A stretch of 64,000 bases of DNA from positions 1 through 64,000 of the forward strand of contig NZ_JAXIVS010000006.1 of NCBI RefSeq assembly GCF_034259325.1. Direction: 5' to 3'. The stretch comes from Hyalangium ruber. GTDB lineage: Bacteria; Myxococcota; Myxococcia; Myxococcales; Myxococcaceae. Shown here one piece after another: positions 1-7,582 of this stretch. A model generated the notes under the pieces. That model was given only the letters and a program-made list of their open reading frames with translations. It was not told the origin of the DNA and made no database searches. How positions within the stretch are numbered: position 1 is the stretch's first letter; each line of letters opens with the position of its first letter. Position numbers and translations under genes: made by a program.

Positions 1-46
1 GCTGCGCTTCCTGACGGAACTGCTCCAATTCCTTCTCCAACTCCAT
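1..46 (-). CDS. 5' end of an unidentified gene (partial)
   Basis: Only the first 15 codons lie in the window; the gene runs off the left edge. The start is well supported: an AGGGAGG ribosome site sits 6 nt before the ATG on the minus strand. The visible residues (MELEKELEQFRQEAQ) are Glu/Gln-rich and look like the start of a charged helix or coiled coil. It is divergent from the excisionase and integrase genes, so it may belong to the same mobile element. No function can be assigned. Confidence 0.55.
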   Translation of the reverse strand, partial: MELEKELEQFRQEAQ

Positions 47-60
47 GGACCACCTCCCTG

Positions 61-447
61 GCGTGTGGCCAAGGGAGGTCTCATGAGAGGCCGGAGCCCG
101 TCACGACGGGGCACGGCGAGGTCTTACGACAGCACCCGCAGCGCAACGTTCCCCCTCCGCCCCCCGGACGCGCTCGGGTTGCCGCACAGCTTCGAGCTGG
201 GCGGCTCCTCTCTCCTCACGGCATGGCGCCGCGCGTCCTGGCTACGGGTGCGCAGCGTCGGTCACTCGGCAGCCGGGAGCGTTTCACCCATGCAGGGGCA
301 ACACGGAGCACACAACCATTACCCACAGGCCAGCGCTGAGGAACGGCGGGAACCTCACGCGTCCGTGGCCAAGAGGCGCGGCATTCTCAGGAGTGCGGCC
401 CTTCCTCGAACCGAGAGAGCAGCGCCAGTGCGGGAGGGGAGCCAGCC
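61..447. other. non-coding gap between divergent genes
   Basis: About 390 bases with no convincing gene on either strand; the open frames here lack coherent composition and ribosome sites. It should hold the promoters of the leftward partial gene and of the excisionase/integrase pair. The only structure I see is a perfect 10-bp palindrome, TCTCATGAGA, at 79-88. Confidence 0.5.
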
Positions 448-672
448 ATGAGCACGCCCCTCGTTGCTGCCGACACGGCGCCTGCGTTCCTCACGGTGGA
501 GGAAGCCGCCGAATTGCTCCGCGTGAATCGAAAGACTCTCTACGAAGCGATCCGGCTGGAGCAAATCCCCGGCGTTGCTCGCATCGGCAAAACCCTACGC
601 ATCCGCCGCGCTGCCTTGCTAGAGTGGACAGCCGGTAAGGGCCGTGATTCTGCGCTTGGGAGTCGCAAATGA
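448..672 (+). CDS. excisionase-like helix-turn-helix protein
   Basis: A 74-residue small DNA-binding protein of the excisionase (MerR-like winged helix) type. Residues 14-60 carry the signature FLTVEEAAELLRVNRKTLYE followed by an IPGVARIGKTLRIRR wing, the pattern of directionality factors and plasmid or phage regulators. It is preceded by a GGGAGGGGAG ribosome site and overlaps the integrase start by 4 bp (ATGA), so the two are co-translated. By family knowledge it should bend att-site DNA to favour excision, or regulate int. The DNA site is not known. Confidence 0.85.
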   Translation: MSTPLVAADTAPAFLTVEEAAELLRVNRKTLYEAIRLEQIPGVARIGKTLRIRRAALLEWTAGKGRDSALGSRK

Positions 673-1892
673 GCGTCAGAATGCGGAAGTGGCAGAACAA
701 GGCAGGGAAGGCTGAGGAGGCTTGGCAAGTGGATTTCATCTTCCACCACCCGGACGGACGGCGGCAGCGAGTCGTGAAGTTCTCGCCTGTGCAGACGCGC
801 CGGGGTGCCGAGCAGTACGAGCGCGAACTCCGCGCCTCTCTCCTCAATGGGACCTTCGGAAAGGAGAACACAGGGGAGCGCCCTATGACGTTGGCGGATT
901 TTGCGCCGCGATTCCTCACCTACAGCGAGAACAACAACAAGCATTCAAGCGTCGTCACCAAGCGGCACCTGCTGGATGATCACTTGCTCCCGTTCTTCGG
1001 TCAGATGGCGCTGTCTGCCATTGGTCCGGCACAGATCGAGGACTTCAAAGCGCACATGCGCAAGAAGAAGTCCGCAGCGCGCGCCCGCAAGGAGGCCCCC
1101 ACGAGGGCCGCCCTTCTTAAGCGCAGCGACGTGGAGCCAAAGCCCTTGAGCCTCAAGACGATCAACAACGTGCTCTCGGCGTTGAGCAAGCTGCTGGCAC
1201 TGGCGCAGGAACAAGGGGAGATCGCGCAGGCTCCGCGCGTGAAGCTGTTCGGCAAGCTGCCCAAGCCCACGTTCGATTTCCTCAGCTTCGAGGAAGCCGC
1301 GCGGCTGATCGACGCAGCCGAGCCGGAGTGGCGGGCGCTGCTGCTGGTGGCGCTGAAGACGGGGCTTCGCCAGGGAGAACTGATCGGACTCCAGTGGAGC
1401 GATCTGGATTTGGCACAAGCACGGCTCAACGTGCGGCGTACCATCTGGCGCGGGGTGACGGACTTGCCCAAGGGCGGACGTGAAAGGACCGTGGACCTGC
1501 CCGCGTCGGCGGTGGATGCGCTCAAGGCGCACCGTCACCTGAGGGGCCGCTACGTGTTCTGCCAAGAGGATGGCCAGCCGCTTACTGAGGGCAAGATGAA
1601 GCAACCGCTTCGCCGCGCGCTCAGCCGGGCGGGCATCAGCCGTGAGGAGGGGCGGATCGGCTGGCATGATCTCCGCCACACCTACGCCAGCCACCTCGCC
1701 ATGCGGGGCGTTCCGCTCAAGGTGATCCAGGAGTTGATGGGACACGTCACGATCGAGATGACCGAGCGCTACGCCCACCTGAGCCCCGACACGCGGCGAG
1801 AGGCGGTCGGTGTTCTTGACCGGCCCCTGCCGCTTGCGCCCGCATGCGACATACGTGCAACACGGATGGAGGAAGCCGCTAACCATCTGTAA
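669..1892 (+). CDS. tyrosine recombinase / integrase
   Basis: A 407-residue site-specific recombinase. The N-terminal part (about 10-60) is an arm-binding-like region, about 70-190 is a SAM-like core-binding domain, and 200-380 is the catalytic domain. The catalytic set is complete: R234 (TGLRQGE), H333-x-x-R336 (WHDLRH), H359 (MGH) and nucleophile Y368 (ERYAHLS). The gene overlaps the excisionase-like gene and ends 17 bp before a tRNA 3'-end-like sequence, the usual arrangement of an integrase beside its attachment site. It probably mobilises the element extending left out of the window, or the toxin/immunity islet to the right. It appears intact. Confidence 0.95.
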   Translation: MSVRMRKWQNKAGKAEEAWQVDFIFHHPDGRRQRVVKFSPVQTRRGAEQYERELRASLLNGTFGKENTGERPMTLADFAPRFLTYSENNNKHSSVVTKRHLLDDHLLPFFGQMALSAIGPAQIEDFKAHMRKKKSAARARKEAPTRAALLKRSDVEPKPLSLKTINNVLSALSKLLALAQEQGEIAQAPRVKLFGKLPKPTFDFLSFEEAARLIDAAEPEWRALLLVALKTGLRQGELIGLQWSDLDLAQARLNVRRTIWRGVTDLPKGGRERTVDLPASAVDALKAHRHLRGRYVFCQEDGQPLTEGKMKQPLRRALSRAGISREEGRIGWHDLRHTYASHLAMRGVPLKVIQELMGHVTIEMTERYAHLSPDTRREAVGVLDRPLPLAPACDIRATRMEEAANHL

Positions 1893-1908
1893 AGACGTAC
1901 TAAAAAAG

Positions 1909-1937
1909 TGGAGGCGGCGGGAATCGAACCCGCCGCT
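1909..1937 (-). repeat. tRNA 3'-end-like sequence, candidate att site (copy 1)
   Basis: Read on the minus strand this 29-bp stretch gives a perfect T-stem and loop (GCGGG-TTCGATT-CCCGC), a CGCCTCC acceptor strand and a discriminator A, followed by a T-run. The upstream bases (to about 1995) do not fold into a normal tRNA: no pairing 5' acceptor strand and no U33 in the candidate anticodon loop. It is therefore a 3' fragment or a decayed tRNA. A second copy lies at 4070-4098 in the same orientation with 26 of 29 bases identical. The position just after int suggests attL/attR. Confidence 0.5.
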
Positions 1938-2055
1938 CGGAGCTTCGGACGAGCGCGATCCAACGCTCTCGCTGCTGGGGCATGCCGATACGCTCCAGCG
2001 GAGAACCGGCGTAGCCTTGACCCGCAGCACCTCGCTTGATTGAAAGGACGTGGCC

Positions 2056-2973
2056 ATGCGTGCGCGAACTTGCAGCGCTCCCCTGCTCCTGTTCCTGCTC
2101 TCGGCCTGCGCCACGATGGATCCGGGCCCGGGAGAGTTGGAGGACCCGAGTCCCCTGAGTCCGAGATTCGCCAACCTTCAGCGAGCGGCGCAGTACCCGT
2201 GGACGGATGATGGGAAATGCGTGGTGCGGGAAGCCTCCAACGAGTGGCCGATCCTTGCGGAGCGGTGCTTTCATGCTCTCGATCGCGACAGGGTCAGGTT
2301 TCGGGATGTCACCAAAAGATGCGCTGTCGCCTACGCGGATGCAGCCGCTCCCGCCGTCGTGGCCCTCTGTGTTTTCGCGGCACCCGAGATCGTCGTCGGT
2401 GCAGTGATTGTTATTGGCGCGGTGGTGGTAGCCGCCGCCATCCAGGAGGGGATTGATGCTTATCAACGGAACGCATCCCGCGAGCGCGTGAAGCCCAAGG
2501 CTCAAACGCAGACCGCTCAGGAACCGTTATCGAACCGAACGCCAAAGCCAAAGGGGTCACCCACCGGAGACATCTTCCCCCCTCCGCCAGAAACCACACC
2601 GCGCCGTCCGTCGTGCGAGCCCATCCCGGTGCCGCACGCGGGCGGAGATGTCCCGCATAACGAGTGCGCTGATAAGTTTCCGCCCAACCGTTATCCCGGC
2701 ATGGACGTATTCGTGGGCAGTGAGCGCTTCGATGCACTGCAAGTCGGTGTGCGCGTGCTGTGGGAGATCAAGACCCACCGGTTTGACACCTACCCTGACT
2801 TTATCCAGGAGCGGGAGCTTGATAAAGAGATCGCGCAATTGACTAAGGAACGCGACGCTGCGCGGGTCTGTGGATACGACTTCATCGTTGGGGTGAGCAC
2901 GCAAGCGCACAAAGATGCGCTGCTGCAACGGGATGAGTCCCTTAAGATCGTCGTCACGGGGTGTAAACGATGA
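2056..2973 (+). CDS. SitA-like polymorphic toxin lipoprotein with nuclease-like C-terminus
   Basis: A 305-residue exported lipoprotein: signal peptide with lipobox LSAC (lipidated C18), a hydrophobic Ala/Val segment at about 93-130, a Pro-rich linker (about 145-200) and a compact C-terminal domain. The architecture matches the myxobacterial SitA/DUF6310-type proteins, which are handed to neighbours by TraA-dependent outer-membrane exchange and kill cells lacking immunity. In the C-terminal domain D217 followed by E237-I-K239 (VLWEIKTHRF) fits a PD-(D/E)xK nuclease core; this is my inference. The ATG at 2056 is preferred over GTG 2050 because GAAAGGAC is correctly spaced. The next gene overlaps by 4 bp and should be the immunity gene. 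Confidence 0.75.
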   Translation: MRARTCSAPLLLFLLSACATMDPGPGELEDPSPLSPRFANLQRAAQYPWTDDGKCVVREASNEWPILAERCFHALDRDRVRFRDVTKRCAVAYADAAAPAVVALCVFAAPEIVVGAVIVIGAVVVAAAIQEGIDAYQRNASRERVKPKAQTQTAQEPLSNRTPKPKGSPTGDIFPPPPETTPRRPSCEPIPVPHAGGDVPHNECADKFPPNRYPGMDVFVGSERFDALQVGVRVLWEIKTHRFDTYPDFIQERELDKEIAQLTKERDAARVCGYDFIVGVSTQAHKDALLQRDESLKIVVTGCKR

Positions 2974-3728
2974 CTAGGCGTAGAGCCCTCAGCGTCAGAG
3001 TCTACGCGCCTGCGCTCGTGGGCAAAGACGGCCGCACGCTCGATGTCATCCATGGGATGGAAGCGGCACTTCCCGGTTTGCGCATGGCGTGGAGGATCTC
3101 CGAAGGCGGGCGCCCCATCGCCTTGCCGCATCGCGACGCGTGGCTCGCGGAGAGGACGCAGAACGGGGGGTTCCCTCTTCTGTGCAACGGGGACGAGAGT
3201 TACCCCGTGACGGTTTCGGGGAGGGGAACCTCGGCACTCTTCAGCCCGGGCGGTCAGTCCCTGTTTGAAGTGAACGCAAAACTGCCACTGGACGAGCCCG
3301 TCATCGTGGCAGCGGCGGCTATGCTTGAGGCCGTGGCGGAGGGGGCGCGCTCGTTCTGGGGGCGTGCGACGCCAGACGACGCTGCGCTGGACATCGCGTA
3401 TCAGACAGCACCCACGCAGGAAGGGCCGCCGTCCCCACGCCGGGGGCTGCCCGCACTGAAGCTCTCCCAGCACATCCGTTCGCCTGAGATTCCCTCCTAC
3501 CTCGGGTGGCTGAACTATTGGTCTGCCGCTGCCGGGCAGGCCATCGGCTTCCCGGATCCTGTCCGTGATGCCGAACTGCTTACGCGGGCGCGTCGCACCC
3601 CGTCGGGCGGTTGGGTTGTGAAGCTCACGAATGAGCCGCTCAATCTCGACAACCCCGCCCACCTGGACGCGCTCAAGCGGGCCTACGAGCGCTTCCCGGA
3701 GATCGGCGGGCGCGACTCTCCACGCTGA
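2970..3728 (+). CDS. cognate immunity protein (Imm52/DUF5953-like)
   Basis: A 252-residue cytosolic protein with no signal peptide. It opens with the strand RALSVRVYAPALVG, followed by DGRTLDVIHGMEAALPGLRM, a pattern I associate with the Imm52/DUF5953-like immunity proteins paired with SitA-type toxins in myxobacteria. It overlaps the toxin stop codon (ATGA), so toxin and immunity are translationally coupled, as expected for protection by stoichiometric binding. Assignment as immunity rests on context plus resemblance; no catalytic motif is visible. Confidence 0.7.
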   Translation: MTRRRALSVRVYAPALVGKDGRTLDVIHGMEAALPGLRMAWRISEGGRPIALPHRDAWLAERTQNGGFPLLCNGDESYPVTVSGRGTSALFSPGGQSLFEVNAKLPLDEPVIVAAAAMLEAVAEGARSFWGRATPDDAALDIAYQTAPTQEGPPSPRRGLPALKLSQHIRSPEIPSYLGWLNYWSAAAGQAIGFPDPVRDAELLTRARRTPSGGWVVKLTNEPLNLDNPAHLDALKRAYERFPEIGGRDSPR

Positions 3729-4069
3729 AGGAGGCTGCTGCGCGTCTCCTGCCACACTCCACCGGCCCGAGCTGGCACTGAGGGACGCGACCTGCGCCCG
3801 GGCCGAGCTGGCGCTATCTGACGCGCGCCACCATGGCGAGGTGGCGCTGTCCAACGCGCGCGCCCCCAGGCCGAGCTGGACGCGGCGACCCTGGCTGCCC
3901 GCCCTGACGAGGCCACTGTCCGACTCGGCCACCTGAGCGCGTGCCATGAGCCTTGGGGACTTGGACCTGGTCCTTTTTTTGGTCCCGAAAAATCGGATTT
4001 GGTCCCCACATGCGAGCCCCGACCCCGTTCTCAGAGGGCGGCGCCTTGAAAGCGGTGGGTTGCTCGGCT
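3729..4069. other. gene remnant with degenerate 33-36-bp repeats
   Basis: No intact gene. From 3766 to about 3885 there are four degenerate repeats, 33-36 bp apart, starting GAGCTGGCRCT. In one frame they read AELALxDAR-type units, typical of a charged helical repeat. The frame is open from 3631 to 3936 but overlaps the immunity gene and has no ribosome site, so it looks like the tail of a deleted coiled-coil gene. At 3961-4007 there is a T-run flanked by three GGTCC boxes of no obvious function. Confidence 0.4.
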
Positions 4070-4098
4070 TGGAAGCGACGGCAATCGAACCCGCCGCT
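4070..4098 (-). repeat. tRNA 3'-end-like sequence, candidate att site (copy 2)
   Basis: Direct repeat of the sequence at 1909-1937 (26 of 29 bases identical, 16 consecutive identical bases AATCGAACCCGCCGCT). The T-stem here has a mismatch, so it is not a working tRNA end. It sits 7 bp beyond the stop codon of the EamA gene, so the biosynthetic cluster starts right at this candidate junction. Together the copies bracket the toxin/immunity pair, about 2.16 kb apart. Confidence 0.45.
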
Positions 4099-4104
4099 TC
4101 GCTC

Positions 4105-5004
4105 TCACCGAGATGCAACGCTCAGGAACCCCTTCAGCCGCCCCTCGGCCAGCACGACGCCCGTGATGACCAGCCCCGCCCCGGCGAACAGCCTCCAGCT
4201 CAGGGGCTCGTCCAGGACGAGCACCCCCAGCGTGACAGCGACGATGGGGATGACGTAGGTGACCAGGGACGCGCTGGTGGCCCCGGTCTCCTCCACCAGC
4301 CGGTAGACGAGGAGGTAGGCGACGCCGGTGCCAATGGCGCCGAGGATTCCGACACTCCCGACCACGACCGGCGTGAGATTCATCTCGCCTCGTGCAATCC
4401 CTGGCGCTGCAATCCAGAGGAGGAGGGCCGCCAGGCTGATCTGCCCGGCCGAGAGCGCGACGGGCGCGAGGCGACGCCCCGTGATGAACTTCCGGGCGTA
4501 GACGAAGCTCACGCCATAGCAGACCGCAGCTCCGAGGCATGCGAGCTGTCCGGCGATGGAGTCCATGGCCTGGCCCGAGTGCCAGGGGTTGATGATCACC
4601 GCCACCCCGACGAACCCCAGCAGCAAGCCGCTGATCCGGGCGGAGGAGAAGCGCTCCTCCGGAAGGAACAACCCGGCCAGGATCATCGTGAAGAGGGGAG
4701 TGGTGGCGTTGAGCACCCCCGCCAGGCTCGAGGAGATCCGAAGCTGGCCCCATCCGAAGAGGAAGAAGGGGATGATGTTGGCCACCAGCGCCATCACCGT
4801 CAGGTGGAGCCAGAAGGTGGGCTCCCTCGGCAGGGTCTTTCGCTGGCTGAGCGCCACGATCAGGAGCACCACTGCCCCCGCCGTCAGCCGCCCGAGCACG
4901 ATCTGGATGGGACTCAGCCCGCCCAGGGCGAGCTTGATCAGGAGGAAGCTCGCGCCCCAGATGCACGCCAGGACGCCGAGCCGGATGAGGTTGCGACCGG
5001 ACAT
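4105..5004 (-). CDS. EamA/DMT-family exporter of the beta-lactam-type cluster
   Basis: About 299 residues with ten predicted membrane segments in two EamA repeats. The first opens with LGVLACIWGASFLLIKLAL and the second begins near residue 150. Family members are drug/metabolite permeases of the inner membrane. The gene follows the carbapenam-synthetase-like gene by 14 bp on the same strand, so it is probably co-transcribed and may export the product or a toxic intermediate (inference). I chose the ATG at 5004, preceded by GGAAG at good spacing. A GTG at 5025, overlapping the upstream stop codon, is possible but its GGAGG is too close. Confidence 0.85.
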   Translation of the reverse strand: MSGRNLIRLGVLACIWGASFLLIKLALGGLSPIQIVLGRLTAGAVVLLIVALSQRKTLPREPTFWLHLTVMALVANIIPFFLFGWGQLRISSSLAGVLNATTPLFTMILAGLFLPEERFSSARISGLLLGFVGVAVIINPWHSGQAMDSIAGQLACLGAAVCYGVSFVYARKFITGRRLAPVALSAGQISLAALLLWIAAPGIARGEMNLTPVVVGSVGILGAIGTGVAYLLVYRLVEETGATSASLVTYVIPIVAVTLGVLVLDEPLSWRLFAGAGLVITGVVLAEGRLKGFLSVASR

Positions 5005-5018
5005 GGAAGGACTTCCAC

Positions 5019-6593
5019 TTAGCACGCCTCCGCGCGCAGGCGGTCCAGGTCCAGCTCCTCCACCTCCCGGCGGCCGATGAAGAGCTCACGGAAGACCGCA
5101 TGGACGAAGCGGTCCTTCGCGCGGTAGTCGCGCACGTTGGAGAGCCCGAGGTAGCGGGCGAAGATGGCGTTGGCGCCGGAGCCCTCGTGGACTCCGATCT
5201 TCGTCCGGTACGCCACCTCGTGCGGAAGCCAGCCCTCTCGGAACGAAAGGTCCCGGAGGACCTTCTTGACCTCCTGGCCCTGAAGCTTCATGCGCCCCGG
5301 CACCGACAGCGCGAACGCCATCAGGCGGGAGTTCCAGTAGGGATTCCTCACCAGGAGCCCGAAGCGGGACGCGAGGAACGGGGAGAACTCCCCCGTCCAC
5401 AGGGTCCTGCTGACGAGGCCGAAGAGGTACGCGTTCGCCTGCTCGGGGCCGATCTCCGGTGGGCATACACCCGCGAAGAGGAGGTCGGCGCCGTACCCGG
5501 TGAGCAGGACGTCCGCGCGGCCCTCGATGCTCTGGTACAGCAGGTAGAGCGGAGAGGCGATCTCCGCGGAGAGGGAGTCGAACAGCTCGTTGTAGAAGAC
5601 GGCATTGACGATGCCGTGGATGATGGTGGCGGAGCGGACCTCGTGCTCCTGGTGCTCCGAGCCGGCGAACCGGGCCGCGACCCGTGCCTCCGGGAACTCG
5701 TTGGCCAGCTCCGTCCCGACCGAGAAGGTTCGCGTTCCCTTCTGCCGCCGCACCGCGAGCGAAGCCACGAGGCTCGAGTCCAGGCCGCCCGACAGCGACA
5801 CGCCCAGCTGGCCGCTCGCGCCCCATCCCTGGGTGCATTCGTCGAGGCTCTGCTCGACGAGCTGCTTGAGCCTGGCGCTCACCGCCTCGACGCTGCCGGT
5901 GAGCGAGCCCGGACGGTGGATGCGGAAGTATCGCCCCGCTCCCGTCTGGATACCCTTCACCGAGAACTCCACCCAGCCGCCCGGCGCGACCTTCCGCACG
6001 TTCTCGAACATGGAGAAGTCATCCGGGAGCTCAGCGCTCGAGTCGAACGCGGCCAAGGGCTTGAGCACCAGGGGGCCCAGGACGCCCGACCGGAAGGCCT
6101 TGGCCTCGGTGGTGAAGACGACCCCACCGGGCACGGCGAAGAACATCAGGGGCATGAGGCCGAGCGCGTCCCGGGCCGCCACCACTTTCCCCTGTCGCTT
6201 GTCGAAGACGAGCAGGGCGAAGCGCCCCTCCACCAGCTGGAGCGCCTCCAGGCCCAGGAAGTCCACGAGCGCGTGGACGAGCTCGAGGTCCGAGGCCTGT
6301 GCCAGGGACGGATTTCTCGCCATCAGCACGTAGGCCAGCTCTCGCCGGTTCAGCAACTCACCCGACCAGACGAAGACGCGCTCGCCGAAGTCCTGGACGT
6401 GCGCCTCCCATGAGTCGTCGACCGCGCCCGCGTTGAACCCCACCTGCAGGGCGCCAAAGGCGGAGCCTTTCCCCCCCGCGGCTTGGGGGCTGAGCTGAGC
6501 GGCCATCTCGAGGAGCGCCGGCTCGCGAGGTGAGCCAAGTGTCGCAACAAAGGAAGGAATCGGGAGCTTCGTCGGGGGAGTCGGGCGTCTCAT
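5019..6593 (-). CDS. carA: carbapenam / beta-lactam synthetase (CarA/ThnM-like)
   Basis: A 524-residue asparagine-synthetase-fold enzyme (CarA is about 500). The N-terminal amidotransferase-like domain lacks the Cys2 nucleophile of AsnB, as in CarA and BLS. The synthetase domain has the PP-loop SGGLDSS (268-274), Y367 (LTGYGADLLF), E402 (WTGEF) and K465 (YRTKIGVHEGS), the positions that form the catalytic Tyr-Glu dyad and Lys in CarA/BLS. Segments such as SVGTELANEF, NELFDSLSAEI and TKIGVHEGS closely match CarA as I remember it. Known reaction: ATP-dependent adenylation of carboxymethylproline and closure of the beta-lactam ring. It is divergent from the carB-like gene; start at the ATG with GAGGAG upstream. 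Confidence 0.93.
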   Translation of the reverse strand: MRRPTPPTKLPIPSFVATLGSPREPALLEMAAQLSPQAAGGKGSAFGALQVGFNAGAVDDSWEAHVQDFGERVFVWSGELLNRRELAYVLMARNPSLAQASDLELVHALVDFLGLEALQLVEGRFALLVFDKRQGKVVAARDALGLMPLMFFAVPGGVVFTTEAKAFRSGVLGPLVLKPLAAFDSSAELPDDFSMFENVRKVAPGGWVEFSVKGIQTGAGRYFRIHRPGSLTGSVEAVSARLKQLVEQSLDECTQGWGASGQLGVSLSGGLDSSLVASLAVRRQKGTRTFSVGTELANEFPEARVAARFAGSEHQEHEVRSATIIHGIVNAVFYNELFDSLSAEIASPLYLLYQSIEGRADVLLTGYGADLLFAGVCPPEIGPEQANAYLFGLVSRTLWTGEFSPFLASRFGLLVRNPYWNSRLMAFALSVPGRMKLQGQEVKKVLRDLSFREGWLPHEVAYRTKIGVHEGSGANAIFARYLGLSNVRDYRAKDRFVHAVFRELFIGRREVEELDLDRLRAEAC

Positions 6594-6631
6594 TTCGGCG
6601 CCGCGTTCTCCTCAATTGGTACGCTCGGGGA

Positions 6632-6651
6632 GATACCACTTTGGTGGTATC
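6632..6651. promoter_or_regulatory. perfect inverted repeat in the divergent promoter of the cluster
   Basis: GATACCAC and GTGGTATC form perfect 8-bp arms around TTTG, in the 128-bp space between the divergent carA-like and carB-like genes. The size and symmetry fit an operator for a dimeric repressor or activator controlling both directions. A second, smaller repeat (CTGAC-GTTT-GTCAG, 6688-6701) lies just before the carB-like start. No regulator gene is adjacent, so the binding protein is unknown. Confidence 0.55.
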
Positions 6652-6721
6652 GCTCGGCTCCAGCGCTCTCCCTAGCCTGCGCATCCTCTGACGTTTGTCA
6701 GGTGATCTGGCTGAGGAGTTC

Positions 6722-7582
6722 ATGGAGAGCATTCTGCGCGAAGAGTTGGACCAGGGCGTCCTGGTCCTTACCTTTCATAGCGCTGGCCCGCACAACCCTG
6801 TCAGTCGCGCCCTCGAGCGCGCGATCATCGCCGCGTGCAAGCGGGCCGAGGAGGACGAGTCCGTCCACGCCGTGGTCCTCTGGGGGGGGCCGGAGCGGTC
6901 CTTCAGCGCGGGGGGAGACTTCAACGAGGTGAAGAACCTCGCTGGAGGCCCCGAGGTCAAAGCGTGGATCGAGGGCACGCTGGAGCTCTACCGCTCCATC
7001 CTGGACCTCACCAAGCCCACCGTCGCGGCGGTGGATCGCTACGCCATCGGCATCGGCTTCCAGCTGGCGCTCACCTGTGACTGGCGGGTGGGCACCGAGC
7101 GGTGCCAGTTCATCATGCCGGAGCTGAAGCACGGCATCGCCTGCTCGCTGGGCAGCTACATGCTGGAGAAGAGCTTCGGACGGCTGGCGATGACCGAGCT
7201 CATCTATGGCGGTGAGCCGGTGGATGCCCCCACCGCGCGCCGGATGAGCCTCCTCAATGAGCTCAGCTCCGTTCCGGAGCTCCTCGCTACGGCCCGTGCG
7301 GCCGCCGCGCGGCTGGCGGGCTATCCGCAGCTTCCGCTCCGAAGGACCAAGCGCTTCGCCAACACGCGCTTCAGCGAGGGGCTGCGCGAGATCGCCAGTC
7401 AGTCGGTCGCCATCCACTCGGAGGCCTTTGCCCACAAGACGGCGCAGGCGCACTTCAAGGCGGTGCTCGGCGCGAAGTACGCGGCGGGGGCTTCTCCCGC
7501 CTCCGGTACGGCCGCCCAGGAAGCACCCGCCTCCCTGGAAACGAAGCACGCCGATGGAGCTTCCTTGAATGGCCACACCTGA
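6722..7582 (+). CDS. carB: carboxymethylproline synthase (CarB/ThnE-like crotonase)
   Basis: A 286-residue crotonase-superfamily protein. Very close to CarB as I recall it: PHNPVSRALE, RSFSAGGDFNEVK (59-71), KPTVAAVDRYAIGIGFQ (98-114), IMPELKHGIACSLG (131-144) and a C-terminal AHFKAVLGAKY. The oxyanion-hole glycines (about G65, G110), W82 and E134 match CarB's G62/G107, W79 and E131; CarB's M108 is Ile111 here. Known reaction: decarboxylation of malonyl-CoA and C-C bond formation with pyrroline-5-carboxylate/glutamate semialdehyde to give (2S,5S)-carboxymethylproline. A TTG at 6695 is an alternative start. An Ala/Ser-rich tail of about 35 residues follows the enzyme fold. Overlaps the next gene by 14 bp. 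Confidence 0.95.
   Translation: MESILREELDQGVLVLTFHSAGPHNPVSRALERAIIAACKRAEEDESVHAVVLWGGPERSFSAGGDFNEVKNLAGGPEVKAWIEGTLELYRSILDLTKPTVAAVDRYAIGIGFQLALTCDWRVGTERCQFIMPELKHGIACSLGSYMLEKSFGRLAMTELIYGGEPVDAPTARRMSLLNELSSVPELLATARAAAARLAGYPQLPLRRTKRFANTRFSEGLREIASQSVAIHSEAFAHKTAQAHFKAVLGAKYAAGASPASGTAAQEAPASLETKHADGASLNGHT

Noticed and set aside
65-451. 128-residue open frame upstream of the excisionase gene
   Set aside because: Arg/Ser/Pro-rich noise-like composition, no ribosome site and no family resemblance; typical high-GC chance frame.
1901-1995. Complete type II tRNA gene on the minus strand
   Set aside because: The T-arm is perfect but the 5' acceptor strand does not pair and the anticodon loop lacks U33; only a 3' fragment is supported.
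3961-4007. Terminator or phage-type repeat with GGTCC boxes
   Set aside because: The palindromic half-sites leave a one-base loop and the T-run lies between boxes, so a terminator fold is not convincing.
5019-6593. Asparagine synthetase (AsnB) or lasso-peptide cyclase
   Set aside because: Position 2 is Arg, not the Cys2 nucleophile of AsnB; the Tyr/Glu/Lys set and flanking sequence match CarA/BLS, and no lasso precursor or leader peptidase gene is nearby.
6722-7582. Housekeeping enoyl-CoA hydratase
   Set aside because: The FSAGGDFNEVK and MPELKHGI blocks and the C-terminal HFKxVLGxKY match CarB, not fatty-acid hydratases; gene context agrees.
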